Source: Paratractidigestivibacter sp963630635 (GTDB lineage: Bacteria; Actinomycetota; Coriobacteriia; Coriobacteriales; Atopobiaceae). From it: 29,662 bases of DNA. The translations under genes and the position numbers were made by a program. The notes beneath the pieces were generated by a model. That model ran no database searches and had not been told where the DNA came from. It saw only the letters and a program-made list of their open reading frames with translations. The stretch lies in contig CAVGOA010000025.1 in NCBI GenBank assembly GCA_963630635.1, positions 1 to 29,662 on the forward strand. The letters are read 5' to 3'. Shown piece after piece: positions 1 to 8,091 of this stretch (position 1 is the first letter of the stretch; each line of letters starts with the position of its first letter).

Positions 1-423
1 GCCGATGTCGAGGATCAGGCCGCCCTTGACGACCTCGATGACCTCGCCCTCGACGGTCTCGGAGTTGTTGAACTTCTCCTCGACGGCGTTCCAGGCACGC
101 TCGTACTCGGCACGCTTCTTGGAGAGAACCAGACGGCCCTCCTTGTCCTCCTTCTGGAGAACAAGAGCCTCGATGTCGTCGCCCATGGCAACGATGTCGG
201 CGGGGTTGACATCCTTGCGGATGGAGAGCTCGCGGGAAGGAATGACGCCCTCAGACTTGTAGCCGATGTCAAGCAGGACCTCATCGCGCTCGATCTTGAC
301 GACGGTGCCGCTTACAAGATCGCCCTCATCGAAATCAGTGACGGTACCGTCGATAAGGTTGTTCATCTCCTCGTCTGAAATGTCATCCAGAGAAAAGATG
401 GACGAGTTCTGAATCTCACTCAA
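1..423 (-). CDS. rpsA: 30S ribosomal protein S1, N-terminal part (runs off the window)
   Basis: The first 141 residues of ribosomal protein S1, which binds mRNA on the 30S subunit during initiation. The first OB-fold S1 domain is visible from about residue 26 to 96 (LIDGTVTDF, VKIERDEVLLDIGYKSEGVIP, then LVLSKKRAEYERAW) and a second begins near residue 113 (VEGEVIEVVKGGLILDIG). The acidic N-terminus MSEIQNSSIF reads from a TTG codon at 423-421; no in-frame ATG would retain the first domain intact. An AGGGG stretch lies about ten bases upstream of the TTG. The gene continues past base 1. It is oriented like the next three genes, but a 256-bp spacer separates it from the HMA gene, so it probably has its own promoter. 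Confidence 0.93.
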   Translation of the reverse strand, partial: MSEIQNSSIFSLDDISDEEMNNLIDGTVTDFDEGDLVSGTVVKIERDEVLLDIGYKSEGVIPSRELSIRKDVNPADIVAMGDDIEALVLQKEDKEGRLVLSKKRAEYERAWNAVEEKFNNSETVEGEVIEVVKGGLILDIG

Positions 424-679
424 AGGTGGACCCCTTTCGAACTTCGGGGCCCCGGTTCATGGTCGCTGCCTGCAGTGCCCAGTGGGCTTCTACCTGGAAA
501 CTTGCATGCTCTCGGGGGCCAACAGATACGGTTGTGCAGGCTTTTGCCCACACGATGAAACAGGTTAACGGTTTTGGTGGCTCAATTTCAAGGCAAACTA
601 GGGCCAAAATTTTGTTTTTACGCAGGTTCAACACGCAATTAACAACTCGCGTCGGACAAGTTCGACGCGGCGCGACAAC
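424..679. other. Intergenic spacer upstream of rpsA
   Basis: This 256-bp stretch has no convincing gene. On the minus strand it holds the rpsA leader and, just after the HMA gene, a small stem (CGCGTCG at 648-654 with CGACGCG at 663-669) that could be a weak terminator because its T-tract is poor. I see no -35/-10 pair good enough to call for rpsA. Confidence 0.5.
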
Positions 680-1090
680 CTACCTTTTTACCGAGAAGGA
701 CACCACGCGGTAGCCCGCCTGCTCGACCGCGCGGCGGTACGCCGCCTCGTCGATCTTCTCCTTGCATAAAACCTTTGCGCTTCCTCCCTGAAGGCGCACG
801 GTGGCCCAACTGCCGCCGACGCTGTTCAAGGCTGCGATCACGGCGGCCACGCAGTGCTCGCAGGTCATGCCGCCGATGCCCAAGAGGGCCTCGTGGGCGT
901 AGTGGGACTCGTCGGTATCGGCGACCGCCGCGACCGGCACTGGGGTCTTCTCGCCGCCGCCTGCGCCCGGGTTTTTGACGTCGCCCGAGCAGCAGTCGCG
1001 CTTGCCCGTGGCGGTGCCCACAAAGCGCCAGACAGCCACGGCCACAACGACCGCGACAATGGCAACGATGGCGATATCGGTAATGTTCAT
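680..1090 (-). CDS. Membrane-anchored heavy-metal-associated (HMA, CopZ-like) protein
   Basis: A 136-residue protein with one N-terminal membrane segment (residues 4-24, all A/V/I), a short basic stretch with a Cys pair (GKRDCCSGD, 30-36), a Gly/Pro-rich linker, and a C-terminal HMA domain (about 68-136) carrying the metal motif GMTCEHC at 74-80. HMA domains bind Cu(I) through the two cysteines and pass it to P-type ATPases. The N-terminus resembles small FeoB-associated Cys-rich membrane proteins, so this looks like a tethered chaperone, not a soluble CopZ. The start is set by AGGAGG seven bases before the ATG. A CsoR-like operator lies in its promoter, which supports copper control. No copper ATPase gene is adjacent. 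The exact metal is inferred. Confidence 0.82.
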   Translation of the reverse strand: MNITDIAIVAIVAVVVAVAVWRFVGTATGKRDCCSGDVKNPGAGGGEKTPVPVAAVADTDESHYAHEALLGIGGMTCEHCVAAVIAALNSVGGSWATVRLQGGSAKVLCKEKIDEAAYRRAVEQAGYRVVSFSVKR

Positions 1091-1124
1091 CTTAGTACCT
1101 CCTGATTTAAGTTAACCGTGGCAA

Positions 1125-1153
1125 ACTATATACCCCCAAGAGGTATCTGTACA
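1125..1153 (-). promoter_or_regulatory. Promoter of the HMA gene with an embedded CsoR-like operator
   Basis: On the minus strand a -35 box TGTACA (1153-1148) and a -10 box TATAGT (1130-1125) are separated by exactly 17 bases. The spacer holds the imperfect palindrome ATACCTCTTGGGGGTAT (1146-1130). Known CsoR sites are of the type TACCC-n-GGGTA in G/C-rich palindromes, so a Cu(I)-sensing CsoR would be expected to block RNA polymerase here. The match is by eye; no csoR gene is in the window. Confidence 0.68.
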
Positions 1154-1173
1154 GCGAGAATGGCGCAGACGTA

Positions 1174-1207
1174 AAGAAAGGGCCCTCGTTGCCGAAGGCT
1201 CTTTCTG
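1174..1207 (-). terminator. Probable intrinsic terminator of glnN
   Basis: On the minus strand AAAGAGCC (1207-1200 region) can pair with GGCCCTTT (1187-1176 region), followed by CTTTACG. The stem has one mismatch on this strand and a G-U pair on the other. It lies 33 bases after the glutamine synthetase stop codon and before the copper-type promoter. Confidence 0.55.
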
Positions 1208-1239
1208 CAAGCTGTTTTTCGCTCTAAAGTCTTTAAGGC

Positions 1240-3330
1240 TTAGACCCAGAAGAGCATGGAGTTGTAGCTGGGGACGGGCCAGTAATCCTCGCCCACGACC
1301 TTCTCCATCTCGTCCACGGCGGCGCGCAGGGTGTCCATAGCGGGGATGACAACGTCGCGGTAAGCGTTGCACTCGTCCTGGGGATCGTCGAGCTCGCGGG
1401 CATCGACGTTCTTGGCCTCAAGGTCGGCGACGGCCTCGGCAATGGCGTCGATGCCGCCGGTCAGGGTGGCGACAAAGGCCTTCTCGGACTTGGACTCGAT
1501 GCCAAGCTCGGCCTTGGTGGCAACGCTGGCGGCCAGGCTGGAGCTGAACTCAGAGATGGCGGGCAGGTACAGGCGCTTGGCCATGTCGACCATGGTGTTG
1601 GCCTCGATGTTCAGGAGCTTGGCGTACTGCTCGGCCTTAGAGACGTAGCGGGCGTGGACCTCGGACTCAGAAAGAACGCCGTACTTGGAGAAGAACTCGA
1701 TGTTCTCGGGGGCGATCATGCGAGGCAGGGCGTCCGGGGTGGTCTTGAAGTTGGGCAGGCCACGCTTAGCGGCCTCGGCCTCCCACTCGTCGGAGTAGCC
1801 GTTGCCCTCGAAGATGATGCGGTGGTGCTCCTTGAGGGTCTTCTTGACCCACTCAAGGGCGGCAGCGGTGAATTCGTCGCCGGTCTTGCCCTCCATGAGG
1901 GTCGCGAACTCGTCGCAGACCTCGGCCACAGCGGTGTTGAGAACAACGTTGGGGTCAGAGAGGTTCTGCTGAGAACCGCACATACGGAACTCGAACTTGT
2001 TACCGGTGAAGGCAAAGGGAGAAGTGCGGTTGCGGTCGGTGTTGTCCTGCAGGACATCGGGGAGCATGGGAACGCCCAGGTCCATACGGGTCTTGCCGTG
2101 AGCCTCGACGGTCTCGTCGTTGATGAGGCCCTCGACAACAGCGTCAAGCTCGTCGCCCAGGAAGACAGAGACGATCGCGGGAGGAGCCTCGTTGGCGCCC
2201 AGACGGTGATCGTTGCCGGCAGAAGCGACAGAGACGCGCATGAGGTCGGCGTGCTTGTCGACGGCAGAGACCAGGCCGGCCAGGAAGACGAGGAACTGAA
2301 GGTTCTCGCCGGGGTTGGAGCCGGGCTCAAGGAGGTTCTTGCCATCGGCGCAGACGGACCAGTTGTTGTGCTTACCAGAGCCGTTGACGTAGTCGAAGGG
2401 CTTCTCGTGCTGCAGGCAGGCCAGGCCGTGGTGGGTGGCAAGAAGCTTGAGCTTCTCCATGGCCAGCAGGTTGTCGTCGACCGCCAGCGAGCCCTGCTCG
2501 AAGATGGGGGCCAGCTCGTGCTGGGCGGGAGCAACCTCGTTGTGCTTGGTCTTAGCGGGGACGCCCAGCTTCCACAGCTCGTCGTCGACCTCCTTCATGA
2601 AGGCGTTGACGGTGGGGCGGATGGCGCCGAAGTAGTGCTCCTCGAGCTCCTGGCCCTTGGCGGGCTCGCAGCCAAAGAGGGTGCGGCCGGTGAGGATCAG
2701 GTCGGGGCGCTTCTGGAAGTCCTCCTCCTTGACGAGGAAGTACTCCTGCTCGGGGCCGACGGTGGTGATGACCGAGGTCACGTCCTTGCCAAAGAGCTTG
2801 AGGACGCGCTTGGCCTGGGTGGCCAGGGCGACCTGCGAGCGAAGCAGCGGGGTCTTCTTGTCCAGGGCCTCACCGGTGTAGGAAATGAAGGCGGTGGGGA
2901 TGCAGAGGACCTCGTCCTTGATGAAGGCGGGGGAAGTGGGGTCCCAGGCGGTGTAGCCGCGGGCCTCGAAGGTGGCGCGAAGGCCGCCGGAGGGGAAGCT
3001 GGATGCGTCGGGCTCGCCCTGGATGAGCTCCTTGCCGGAGAAGGACATCAGCACAGAGCCGTCGTCCTTGGGGGTGATGAAGGAGTCGTGCTTCTCGGAG
3101 GTGATGCCGGTCAGCGGCTGGAACCAGTGCGCGTAGTGCGTGGCGCCCTTCTCCAGTGCCCACTCCTTCATGGCGTGAGCAACCTCGTTGGCGATGTCGA
3201 GGTCGAGGGCCTTGCCCTCCTTGATGACCTTGGCGAGCTCCTTGTACGTAGGCTTGGGGAGACGCTCCTGCATCACCTTGTCGGTGAAGAGAAGGGAGCC
3301 ATACTCCTCGGTGACCTTGTCCTTGCCCAT
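1240..3330 (-). CDS. glnN: Glutamine synthetase, type III
   Basis: A 696-residue enzyme that makes glutamine from glutamate, ammonia and ATP in the cytoplasm. The length and motifs are those of the large GSIII family, not the about 470-residue GSI: GPEQEYFLV (192-200), NEVAPAQHELAPIFE (264-278), NGSGKHNNWS (316-325), followed by SAGNDHRLGANEAPPAI and NRTSPFAFTGNKFEFR, which carry the active-site glutamates, histidine and arginines. The chosen ATG (3330) has AAAGAGG seven bases upstream and begins MGKDKVTEEYG. An upstream in-frame start at 3402 would add 24 residues unlike the family. The gene is alone between a hairpin downstream of the nucleoid-protein gene and its own terminator, so it is probably monocistronic. 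No GlnR or PII gene is nearby. Confidence 0.96.
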   Translation of the reverse strand: MGKDKVTEEYGSLLFTDKVMQERLPKPTYKELAKVIKEGKALDLDIANEVAHAMKEWALEKGATHYAHWFQPLTGITSEKHDSFITPKDDGSVLMSFSGKELIQGEPDASSFPSGGLRATFEARGYTAWDPTSPAFIKDEVLCIPTAFISYTGEALDKKTPLLRSQVALATQAKRVLKLFGKDVTSVITTVGPEQEYFLVKEEDFQKRPDLILTGRTLFGCEPAKGQELEEHYFGAIRPTVNAFMKEVDDELWKLGVPAKTKHNEVAPAQHELAPIFEQGSLAVDDNLLAMEKLKLLATHHGLACLQHEKPFDYVNGSGKHNNWSVCADGKNLLEPGSNPGENLQFLVFLAGLVSAVDKHADLMRVSVASAGNDHRLGANEAPPAIVSVFLGDELDAVVEGLINDETVEAHGKTRMDLGVPMLPDVLQDNTDRNRTSPFAFTGNKFEFRMCGSQQNLSDPNVVLNTAVAEVCDEFATLMEGKTGDEFTAAALEWVKKTLKEHHRIIFEGNGYSDEWEAEAAKRGLPNFKTTPDALPRMIAPENIEFFSKYGVLSESEVHARYVSKAEQYAKLLNIEANTMVDMAKRLYLPAISEFSSSLAASVATKAELGIESKSEKAFVATLTGGIDAIAEAVADLEAKNVDARELDDPQDECNAYRDVVIPAMDTLRAAVDEMEKVVGEDYWPVPSYNSMLFWV

Positions 3331-3423
3331 GTGCGCCTCTTTCTTTTGGTTGGTGGCGTTTCGGCTTACGAGATGACACTTTAACGGCGCTTTGTTTCGC
3401 ACGAATTAAGGCTCGGTATCCCG

Positions 3424-3471
3424 CACGGTGCGCAGGCGTTGCGCCCGTGTCATGAAACGCCGTGCGCCGTG
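3424..3471. repeat. Imperfect hairpin between ndpA-like gene and glnN
   Basis: CACGGTGCGC-GGCGTT (3424-3440) pairs with AACGCC-TGCGCCGTG (3456-3471) with a few wobble pairs and a loop of about 15 bases. Together with the short CAGGT-ATA-ACCTG stem at 3481-3493 and the following A-tract (T-run on the minus strand, 3473-3477), it probably ends transcripts from the upstream gene before glnN. It may instead lie in the glnN leader. Confidence 0.45.
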
Positions 3472-3496
3472 TAAAAAGCGCAGGTTATACCTGGGG

Positions 3497-4549
3497 TTAT
3501 CGGTTTTCGATGGATGCGACGTTTCTGATGGTGATAGAGATGCGGCCGTCGTCACCGGTCTCAAAATCTATATATTCGGGGCTGTTGGTGAGGCTCGAGG
3601 GGAAGGTGATCTCGATGCCGGTGTCGGTGCGGATCTTGTGGCTCTTGGTCAGGCGGTTGGCCACGCCGCGGCGCACCGGCGCCTCCTCGGGAAGCTTGGC
3701 CTCCTGCACGCGGGCCTCGTAGACCTCCACGATGTCGGGACGGTCCTCAAAGATGGCGCGTCCCACCTCGACGGGCTCGATGACCTCGTCGGCGTCGGCC
3801 TTGGCGGCCACCAGGGCCTTCGCGCGGCCCACCTCGACGGCGGCGGTCATGCCGTACTCGGCGGCCACGTCGCACACGATCTCGCTCACCTGATCGATGA
3901 CCTCGTGGCTGGACGCCTGTTTGGAGCACTGCAGGAACTTGTCGGGGATGATCAGACTGTTTTGGCCCGCGATCGCGCGCTCTTTGTCGTGGAAGTCGAT
4001 GTCCATCGTCTGGCAGTTGACCAGCACGTACGAGTCGATCTTTTGCGACGGGTTGGGCAGCGTGGCGTCCTGGCGCGCGATCTGGTTGTCGGCACCGGCG
4101 ACCTCGTGGACAAAGGATTGACGGCGCGGCAGAAGCACCACGGCAAACATGCGGGCACCCGCCTCGCCGTCGAAGGCCTGGTCCAGGTCGGTGGAGCTGG
4201 GCGCCTCGGTGGCGCCGGCGTCGGTGTCGGTGAAATCGGCAACAAGAAGATCGGCCTGCTCGAGGTCGTCGGCGCGGCGCAGCTCTTCCCAGAACCACTG
4301 AGCGATCTGGGTAGAGAAGGCCGTGAAATCGGTGCCGCCGTTGAGGTAGTGCTCAAGCTCGCCGGCAAAGCCCGACTCGGGCGAGAAGGTGCCGTGCTGG
4401 CTGTCCGCGTTGGCCGAAATCTTGCGGCAGTTGCGCTGGACATAGGACTTGGTGGCCTTATCGGCGATGTCCAGCGGGTTTTGGGAAAGGTACAACGAGC
4501 CGGACTCGAAGTCAAAGACGTGCAGGATAGCCTGGGAAACTCTGAGCAT
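3497..4549 (-). CDS. Nucleoid-associated protein, NdpA/YejK family
   Basis: A 350-residue protein resembling the 37-kDa nucleoid-associated family (NdpA/YejK, PF04245) by its start (AILHVFDFESGSLYLSQNPLDI), the central block on nucleoid-type interaction sequences (NQIARQDATLPNPSQKIDSYVLVNCQTMDIDFHDKE) and the C-terminal DTGIEITFPSSL block. The family is found on the nucleoid, and its molecular role is poorly known. The ATG at 4549 follows AGAAGG with a short spacer. There are no membrane segments or signal peptide, and it is acidic overall. It sits between the pseudouridine synthase and glnN on the same strand with more than 100 bp on each side, so it is probably transcribed alone. The assignment rests on recalled family features. 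Confidence 0.75.
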   Translation of the reverse strand: MLRVSQAILHVFDFESGSLYLSQNPLDIADKATKSYVQRNCRKISANADSQHGTFSPESGFAGELEHYLNGGTDFTAFSTQIAQWFWEELRRADDLEQADLLVADFTDTDAGATEAPSSTDLDQAFDGEAGARMFAVVLLPRRQSFVHEVAGADNQIARQDATLPNPSQKIDSYVLVNCQTMDIDFHDKERAIAGQNSLIIPDKFLQCSKQASSHEVIDQVSEIVCDVAAEYGMTAAVEVGRAKALVAAKADADEVIEPVEVGRAIFEDRPDIVEVYEARVQEAKLPEEAPVRRGVANRLTKSHKIRTDTGIEITFPSSLTNSPEYIDFETGDDGRISITIRNVASIENR

Positions 4550-4660
4550 TTCTACCTTCTTGTCGTATGCGAGAAGAACGTGGGGCGCGCAGGCGCGGGT
4601 TGGGCAGCCGGACCGGCGCAGCGAGGCTTTATTTTAGCGAAAGCGCGACGGGCGGGGCCG

Positions 4661-5362
4661 CTAGAGCCAAGAGGCGCCCAGTCGGGAGGGCCAAGCGGAC
4701 TCAAAACGCAGGCGCTCGCCGGTCACGGGGTGCGTGACCTCCTCGGACAGGGCATGTAAGAGCAGGCCCTTCTCGCCAAGGGACGGTTTGGGGCGGGCGC
4801 CCCCGTAGAGTTGGTCGCCCACGATGGGAAAACCAAGGCTTGCCAGGTGGACACGGATCTGGTGGCGGCGGCCGGTCACCAGCTCGACCTCAAGCAGGGC
4901 GCGGCCATCGGCTCGACCAGCCACCCTTACCAGGGTCTTTGCAGGTTTGCCCTGCCCTGCGGCACCGGCGCGCATGCGGCGGGAGTCGTGGCGGTCGCGG
5001 GCGATGGGGGCTTCGATGACCTTCTCGGTAAATGAGGGGGAGCCGCCAACGACGGCCAGGTAGCGCTTGCGCATGTCGTGCCCCGCGACCTGGGCATCAA
5101 GCGCGGGCTGCGCGGCTTTATCAAGCGAGAAGAGCACAAGGCCACTCGTCTCGACGTCCAGGCGCTGCAGGGGCTGCAGGTCGCAAGCGTCTCTCCCCCG
5201 CTCCTCAAGGTAGGCGCGGGCCAGGTCGGTCAAGGTCGCGGCGCCTGTGCCGTCGCTGTGCACGAGGATGCCGGCCGGCTTGTCGACGCAAAGCAAGACG
5301 TCGTCCAGGTAGACGACGTCTTGCTCAGTGAGGCTCTTAGGTATGCGGGGCTTGGCTGTCAT
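4661..5362 (-). CDS. RluA-family pseudouridine synthase
   Basis: A 233-residue enzyme that isomerises uridine to pseudouridine in rRNA or tRNA. The catalytic motif is RLDVETSG (67-74) with the conserved aspartate at 69. It is preceded by the substrate-binding block DKPAGILVHSDG (28-38) and followed by the family's C-terminal GRRHQIRVHLASLGFPIVGDQLYG. It lacks an N-terminal S4 domain, so it resembles the shorter RluA/RluC-type enzymes; the target uridine cannot be told from sequence. The ATG at 5362 is the first good start after hisS. There is no clear Shine-Dalgarno, and the gene begins 44 bases after the hisS stop, so it is probably translated from the hisS transcript. Confidence 0.9.
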   Translation of the reverse strand: MTAKPRIPKSLTEQDVVYLDDVLLCVDKPAGILVHSDGTGAATLTDLARAYLEERGRDACDLQPLQRLDVETSGLVLFSLDKAAQPALDAQVAGHDMRKRYLAVVGGSPSFTEKVIEAPIARDRHDSRRMRAGAAGQGKPAKTLVRVAGRADGRALLEVELVTGRRHQIRVHLASLGFPIVGDQLYGGARPKPSLGEKGLLLHALSEEVTHPVTGERLRFESAWPSRLGASWL

Positions 5363-5406
5363 GCGCGGATGCGAGCGGGCTCGAGCGGGCGGGTGCGAAC
5401 CGGGGC

Positions 5407-6720
5407 CTAGCCCAGGCGAGACGTGACCTCGGCGGCCAGGTCTGCCATGGGCACCTGGACCTGCTCGTGGGAGGCCATGTCGCGGATCGTGGCGACGCCC
5501 GCGGCCACCTCGTCCGCGCCCAAGACGACGCACAGGGTGGCGTGGAGCTTGTCGGCCTGTTTGAACTGGGACTTCAAGCTGCGGCCCTGGTAATCGGCCT
5601 CGGCGCGGACGCCCGCCTGGCGAAGGGCCAAAGTTGCCGAGAAGACCGCGTCGCGCTGCTCGGCGCTGGCGCCGGCCACGTAGACACAGGTGGGCTCGGC
5701 GCCCGCCAGCTCGACGCCCTGGGAGGCCAGGGCCAGCGCGATGCGCTCGAAGCCCACGGCAAAGCCGATGCCGGGGGTGGGCTTTCCGCCCTCGAGCTCC
5801 ATCAGGCCGTCGTAGCGGCCACCGCCGCCGATGGCGCCAACGCCCGCGCCCTCGACCTCGACCTCAAAGACCGTGCGGGTGTAGTAGTCAAGGCCGCGGA
5901 CCAGCGTGGGGTCCTCGGTGTAGGCGACGCCGGCGGCGTCGAGATAGCGCTTGACCTGCGCGTAGTGCTCGGCGCAGTCGCCGCACAGGTGGTCGTTGAC
6001 CAAAGGAGCCTCGGCCATAACCTCGTGGCACTTGGGGTTTTTGCAGTCAAAGGCGCGCAGCGGGTTGATCTGGGCGCGCTCCAGGCAGTCCTCGCACATC
6101 TCATTAGCGTGGTCGAGGATAAAAGCCTTAACCTTGTCGCGGTATGCGGGGCGGCAGGCGCCGTCGCCCATCGAGTTAATGTAAAGACGCAGCTTAGAGG
6201 CGTCGAAGCCCAGGCGCTTGAAGAACTCCATCAGCATGATGATGCACTCGGCGTCCGCGGCGGCATCGGGGGCGCCCAGCCACTCGACGCCTACCTGGTG
6301 AAACTGGCGCAGACGGCCCTTCTGGGGGCGCTCGCCGCGAAACATGGCCTCGGCGTACCACAGCTTGACCGGGGCGGCACCCTGCGGCACAAAGTTGTTC
6401 TCGACGGCGGCGCGCACCACGCCGGCGGTTCCCTCGGGGCGCATCGCCATGCGCTGGCGGGGCTTCAAGTGAGACTCGGTGCCCTTCTCAAGGATGTCGC
6501 CAAAAAGGGCGCCCGAGACCACGCGGAACATCTCTTTGCGCACGACGTCGGTCGACTCGCCGATGCCGTGGACAAAGGTGTCGACCTGCTCGATGGCCGG
6601 AGTCTCAATCATGTCGAAGCCGTAGGCGCCAAACAGGTCGCGCGCGACGTCTTGCATGCGCTGCCAGGCGCGCATGTAGCTGCCGTAGAGGTCCTCGGTG
6701 CCCTGAACCTTCTGTCCCAT
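5407..6720 (-). CDS. hisS: Histidyl-tRNA synthetase
   Basis: A 437-residue class II aminoacyl-tRNA synthetase that charges tRNA-His. Motif 1 starts at GTEDLYGSYM (7-16). Motif 2 reads FRGERPQKGRLRQFHQVGVEWLG (about 127-149), and the histidine-specific LVRGLDYYTRTVFEVE and the motif 3 GIGFAVGFERI follow. A C-terminal anticodon-binding domain ends the protein (from about residue 340, with a late VVLGADEVAAG). A CxxC pair (CEDCLE; CKNPKC) and GDCAEH in the insertion domain suggest a zinc-binding insert. The start at 6720 has GAGAGG at good distance; the reading frame is open upstream but that sequence is a terminator and promoter. It heads a two-gene unit with the pseudouridine synthase. Confidence 0.97.
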   Translation of the reverse strand: MGQKVQGTEDLYGSYMRAWQRMQDVARDLFGAYGFDMIETPAIEQVDTFVHGIGESTDVVRKEMFRVVSGALFGDILEKGTESHLKPRQRMAMRPEGTAGVVRAAVENNFVPQGAAPVKLWYAEAMFRGERPQKGRLRQFHQVGVEWLGAPDAAADAECIIMLMEFFKRLGFDASKLRLYINSMGDGACRPAYRDKVKAFILDHANEMCEDCLERAQINPLRAFDCKNPKCHEVMAEAPLVNDHLCGDCAEHYAQVKRYLDAAGVAYTEDPTLVRGLDYYTRTVFEVEVEGAGVGAIGGGGRYDGLMELEGGKPTPGIGFAVGFERIALALASQGVELAGAEPTCVYVAGASAEQRDAVFSATLALRQAGVRAEADYQGRSLKSQFKQADKLHATLCVVLGADEVAAGVATIRDMASHEQVQVPMADLAAEVTSRLG

Positions 6721-6778
6721 GTGATTTTCCTCTCGAGAAAAGCCCGCGCTGCTCGCAGGCGCCGTTTTCCAACCGCCT

Positions 6779-6784
6779 AGTATA
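6779..6784 (-). promoter_or_regulatory. -10 box of the hisS promoter
   Basis: TATACT on the minus strand lies just after the ilvE terminator and about 60 bases before the hisS start. The -35 region is weak (TGCCCT-like at 17 bp). The word GGCGAGAAGG lies directly upstream of the -10. No T-box specifier or antiterminator is recognisable in the short leader. Confidence 0.5.
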
Positions 6785-6797
6785 CCTTCTCGCCACC

Positions 6798-6826
6798 AAA
6801 AAGGGCACCGTACACGACGGTGCCCC
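6798..6826 (-). terminator. Intrinsic terminator of ilvE
   Basis: On the minus strand GGGCACCGT pairs perfectly with ACGGTGCCC around a five-base loop and is followed by TTTTT. It lies between ilvE and the hisS promoter. Confidence 0.9.
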
Positions 6827-6851
6827 TCTATCTCACAACGATCCCCCGGGT

Positions 6852-6945
6852 TTTCCAGGTGCCCGAGATTGGCGTGAAGGCGAGGGTGCCGCGTACTTAG
6901 GTACGCAAGCCCTCGGCTTCGCGACAAGATCGGGTGCCTGGGAAA
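6852..6945. repeat. Long imperfect hairpin, copy 1 of the GTACTTAGTAC family
   Basis: A 94-bp imperfect palindrome just after the ilvE stop. The outer arms TTTCCAGGTGCCCGA and TCGGGTGCCTGGGAAA pair with wobbles, the middle arms pair CGTGAAGGCGAGGG with CCCTCGGCTTCGCG, and the tip is GCGTAC-TTAG-GTACGC (6891-6906). The same tip recurs at 16807-16821. It lies upstream of the ilvE terminator and looks like an ERIC/REP-type dispersed element. Confidence 0.75.
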
Positions 6946-6950
6946 GCCGC

Positions 6951-7979
6951 TTATTCGACGTCGATCTTGACGACCCAACCGTGCTTATCCTCGATGGAGC
7001 CGGACTGGATGCCGGTCAAGGTCTCGCGCAGCTTCTGCATGACGGGGCCAACGTGCTCCATGCCATAGACGACGCTCTTCTCGCCGTTGTCGATCTGGCC
7101 AACGGGAGAAATGACGGCCGCGGTGCCGCACATGCCGCACTCGACAAACTGGTCGATCTCGTCGAACTTGACCGGGCGCTGCTCGACCTCAAGGCCAAGG
7201 TCCTCGGCCACCTGAACCAGGGAGCGGCGGGTGATGGAGGGCAGGATGGAGTCGGTGAAGGACTGGGGAACGACCAGGTTGCCGTCCTTCTTGACAAAGA
7301 TAACGTTGGCGCCGCCAGTCTCCTCGACGTAGGTGCGGGTCTGCGGGTCGAGGAAGAGGTTGTCGGCGTAGCCCTTCTCGTGCGCCAGGACGCTGGGGTA
7401 AAGCGACATGGCGTAGTTGAGGCCGGCCTTGATGTTGCCGGTGCCGTGGGGAGCGGCGCGGTCGTAATCGGGCACCTGCAGCTTAACGGGCTTGACGCCG
7501 CCCTTGTAGTAGGGGCCCACGGGGGTCACGAGGATGCGGAACTGGTACTCGTCGGCAGGCTTGACGCCAATGACGTCGCCCGTTGCGAACATGAAGGGGC
7601 GCACGTAGAGCGTGGCGCCCGAGCCAAAGGGCGGCACCCAGGCGGCGTTGGCCTTGACGACCTGCTTGACGGCCTCGACAAAACGGTCGACGGGGAACGG
7701 CGGCATGCACAGGCGCTGCGCCGAGTCGTACATGCGCTGGGCGTTCATGTCGGGGCGGAAGCATACGACCGAGCCGTCCTCGGTGGTGTAGGCCTTCAGG
7801 CCCTCGAAGACCTCCTGGCAATAGTGGAGAAGGCCGGCGCACTCGGACATCACGATCGTGTGGTCGGGGGTAAGCTCGCCCTCGCCCCACTCGCCGTTCT
7901 TATAGTTGCAAACATAGCTGTAGTCGGTGTGCTGGTAAGCAAAACCCAGGCTACCCCAGTCGATGTCCTTCTTCTCCAT
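6951..7979 (-). CDS. ilvE: Branched-chain amino acid aminotransferase
   Basis: A 342-residue fold-type IV PLP aminotransferase that transfers amino groups between leucine, isoleucine or valine and 2-oxoglutarate. The predicted PLP lysine is in GTGNIKAGLNYAMS (179-192, Lys184). The neighbouring EVFEGLKAY (56-64), FRPDMNAQRM (74-83) and ETGGANVIFVKKDG blocks match the BCAT2 group, as does the length. The ATG at 7979 has AAGGAG nine bases upstream; the ATG three codons earlier abuts that site and is unlikely. The gene diverges from the threonine-aldolase gene, sharing a 195-bp control region with an 18-bp palindrome. Other leucine/valine genes are absent. Confidence 0.95.
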   Translation of the reverse strand: MEKKDIDWGSLGFAYQHTDYSYVCNYKNGEWGEGELTPDHTIVMSECAGLLHYCQEVFEGLKAYTTEDGSVVCFRPDMNAQRMYDSAQRLCMPPFPVDRFVEAVKQVVKANAAWVPPFGSGATLYVRPFMFATGDVIGVKPADEYQFRILVTPVGPYYKGGVKPVKLQVPDYDRAAPHGTGNIKAGLNYAMSLYPSVLAHEKGYADNLFLDPQTRTYVEETGGANVIFVKKDGNLVVPQSFTDSILPSITRRSLVQVAEDLGLEVEQRPVKFDEIDQFVECGMCGTAAVISPVGQIDNGEKSVVYGMEHVGPVMQKLRETLTGIQSGSIEDKHGWVVKIDVE

Positions 7980-8091
7980 GTGCCACATCTCCTTGCACGG
8001 GCGCGACGGCCGCTTGCCGCGGCGCCATTGACGCGTTTGATACGTAATTGCCTAGGGTAGTCCCGTTTCTGGAGGCTGCCGCGGCGTGTAT

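Noticed and set aside
563..580. GGTTAACG half-site upstream of rpsA as another copy of the AACGTT operator
   Set aside because: Only one half matches and symmetry is lost; a chance match is likely.
1654..3384. Long plus-strand open frame opposite glnN
   Set aside because: It is the antisense of a fully motif-complete glutamine synthetase; the translation is Gly/Leu/Val-rich without domains, a result of GC-rich codon bias.
6721..6850. T-box riboswitch before hisS
   Set aside because: The leader after the TATACT box is only about 55 bases and lacks a specifier loop and the T-box sequence; the hairpin there is the ilvE terminator.
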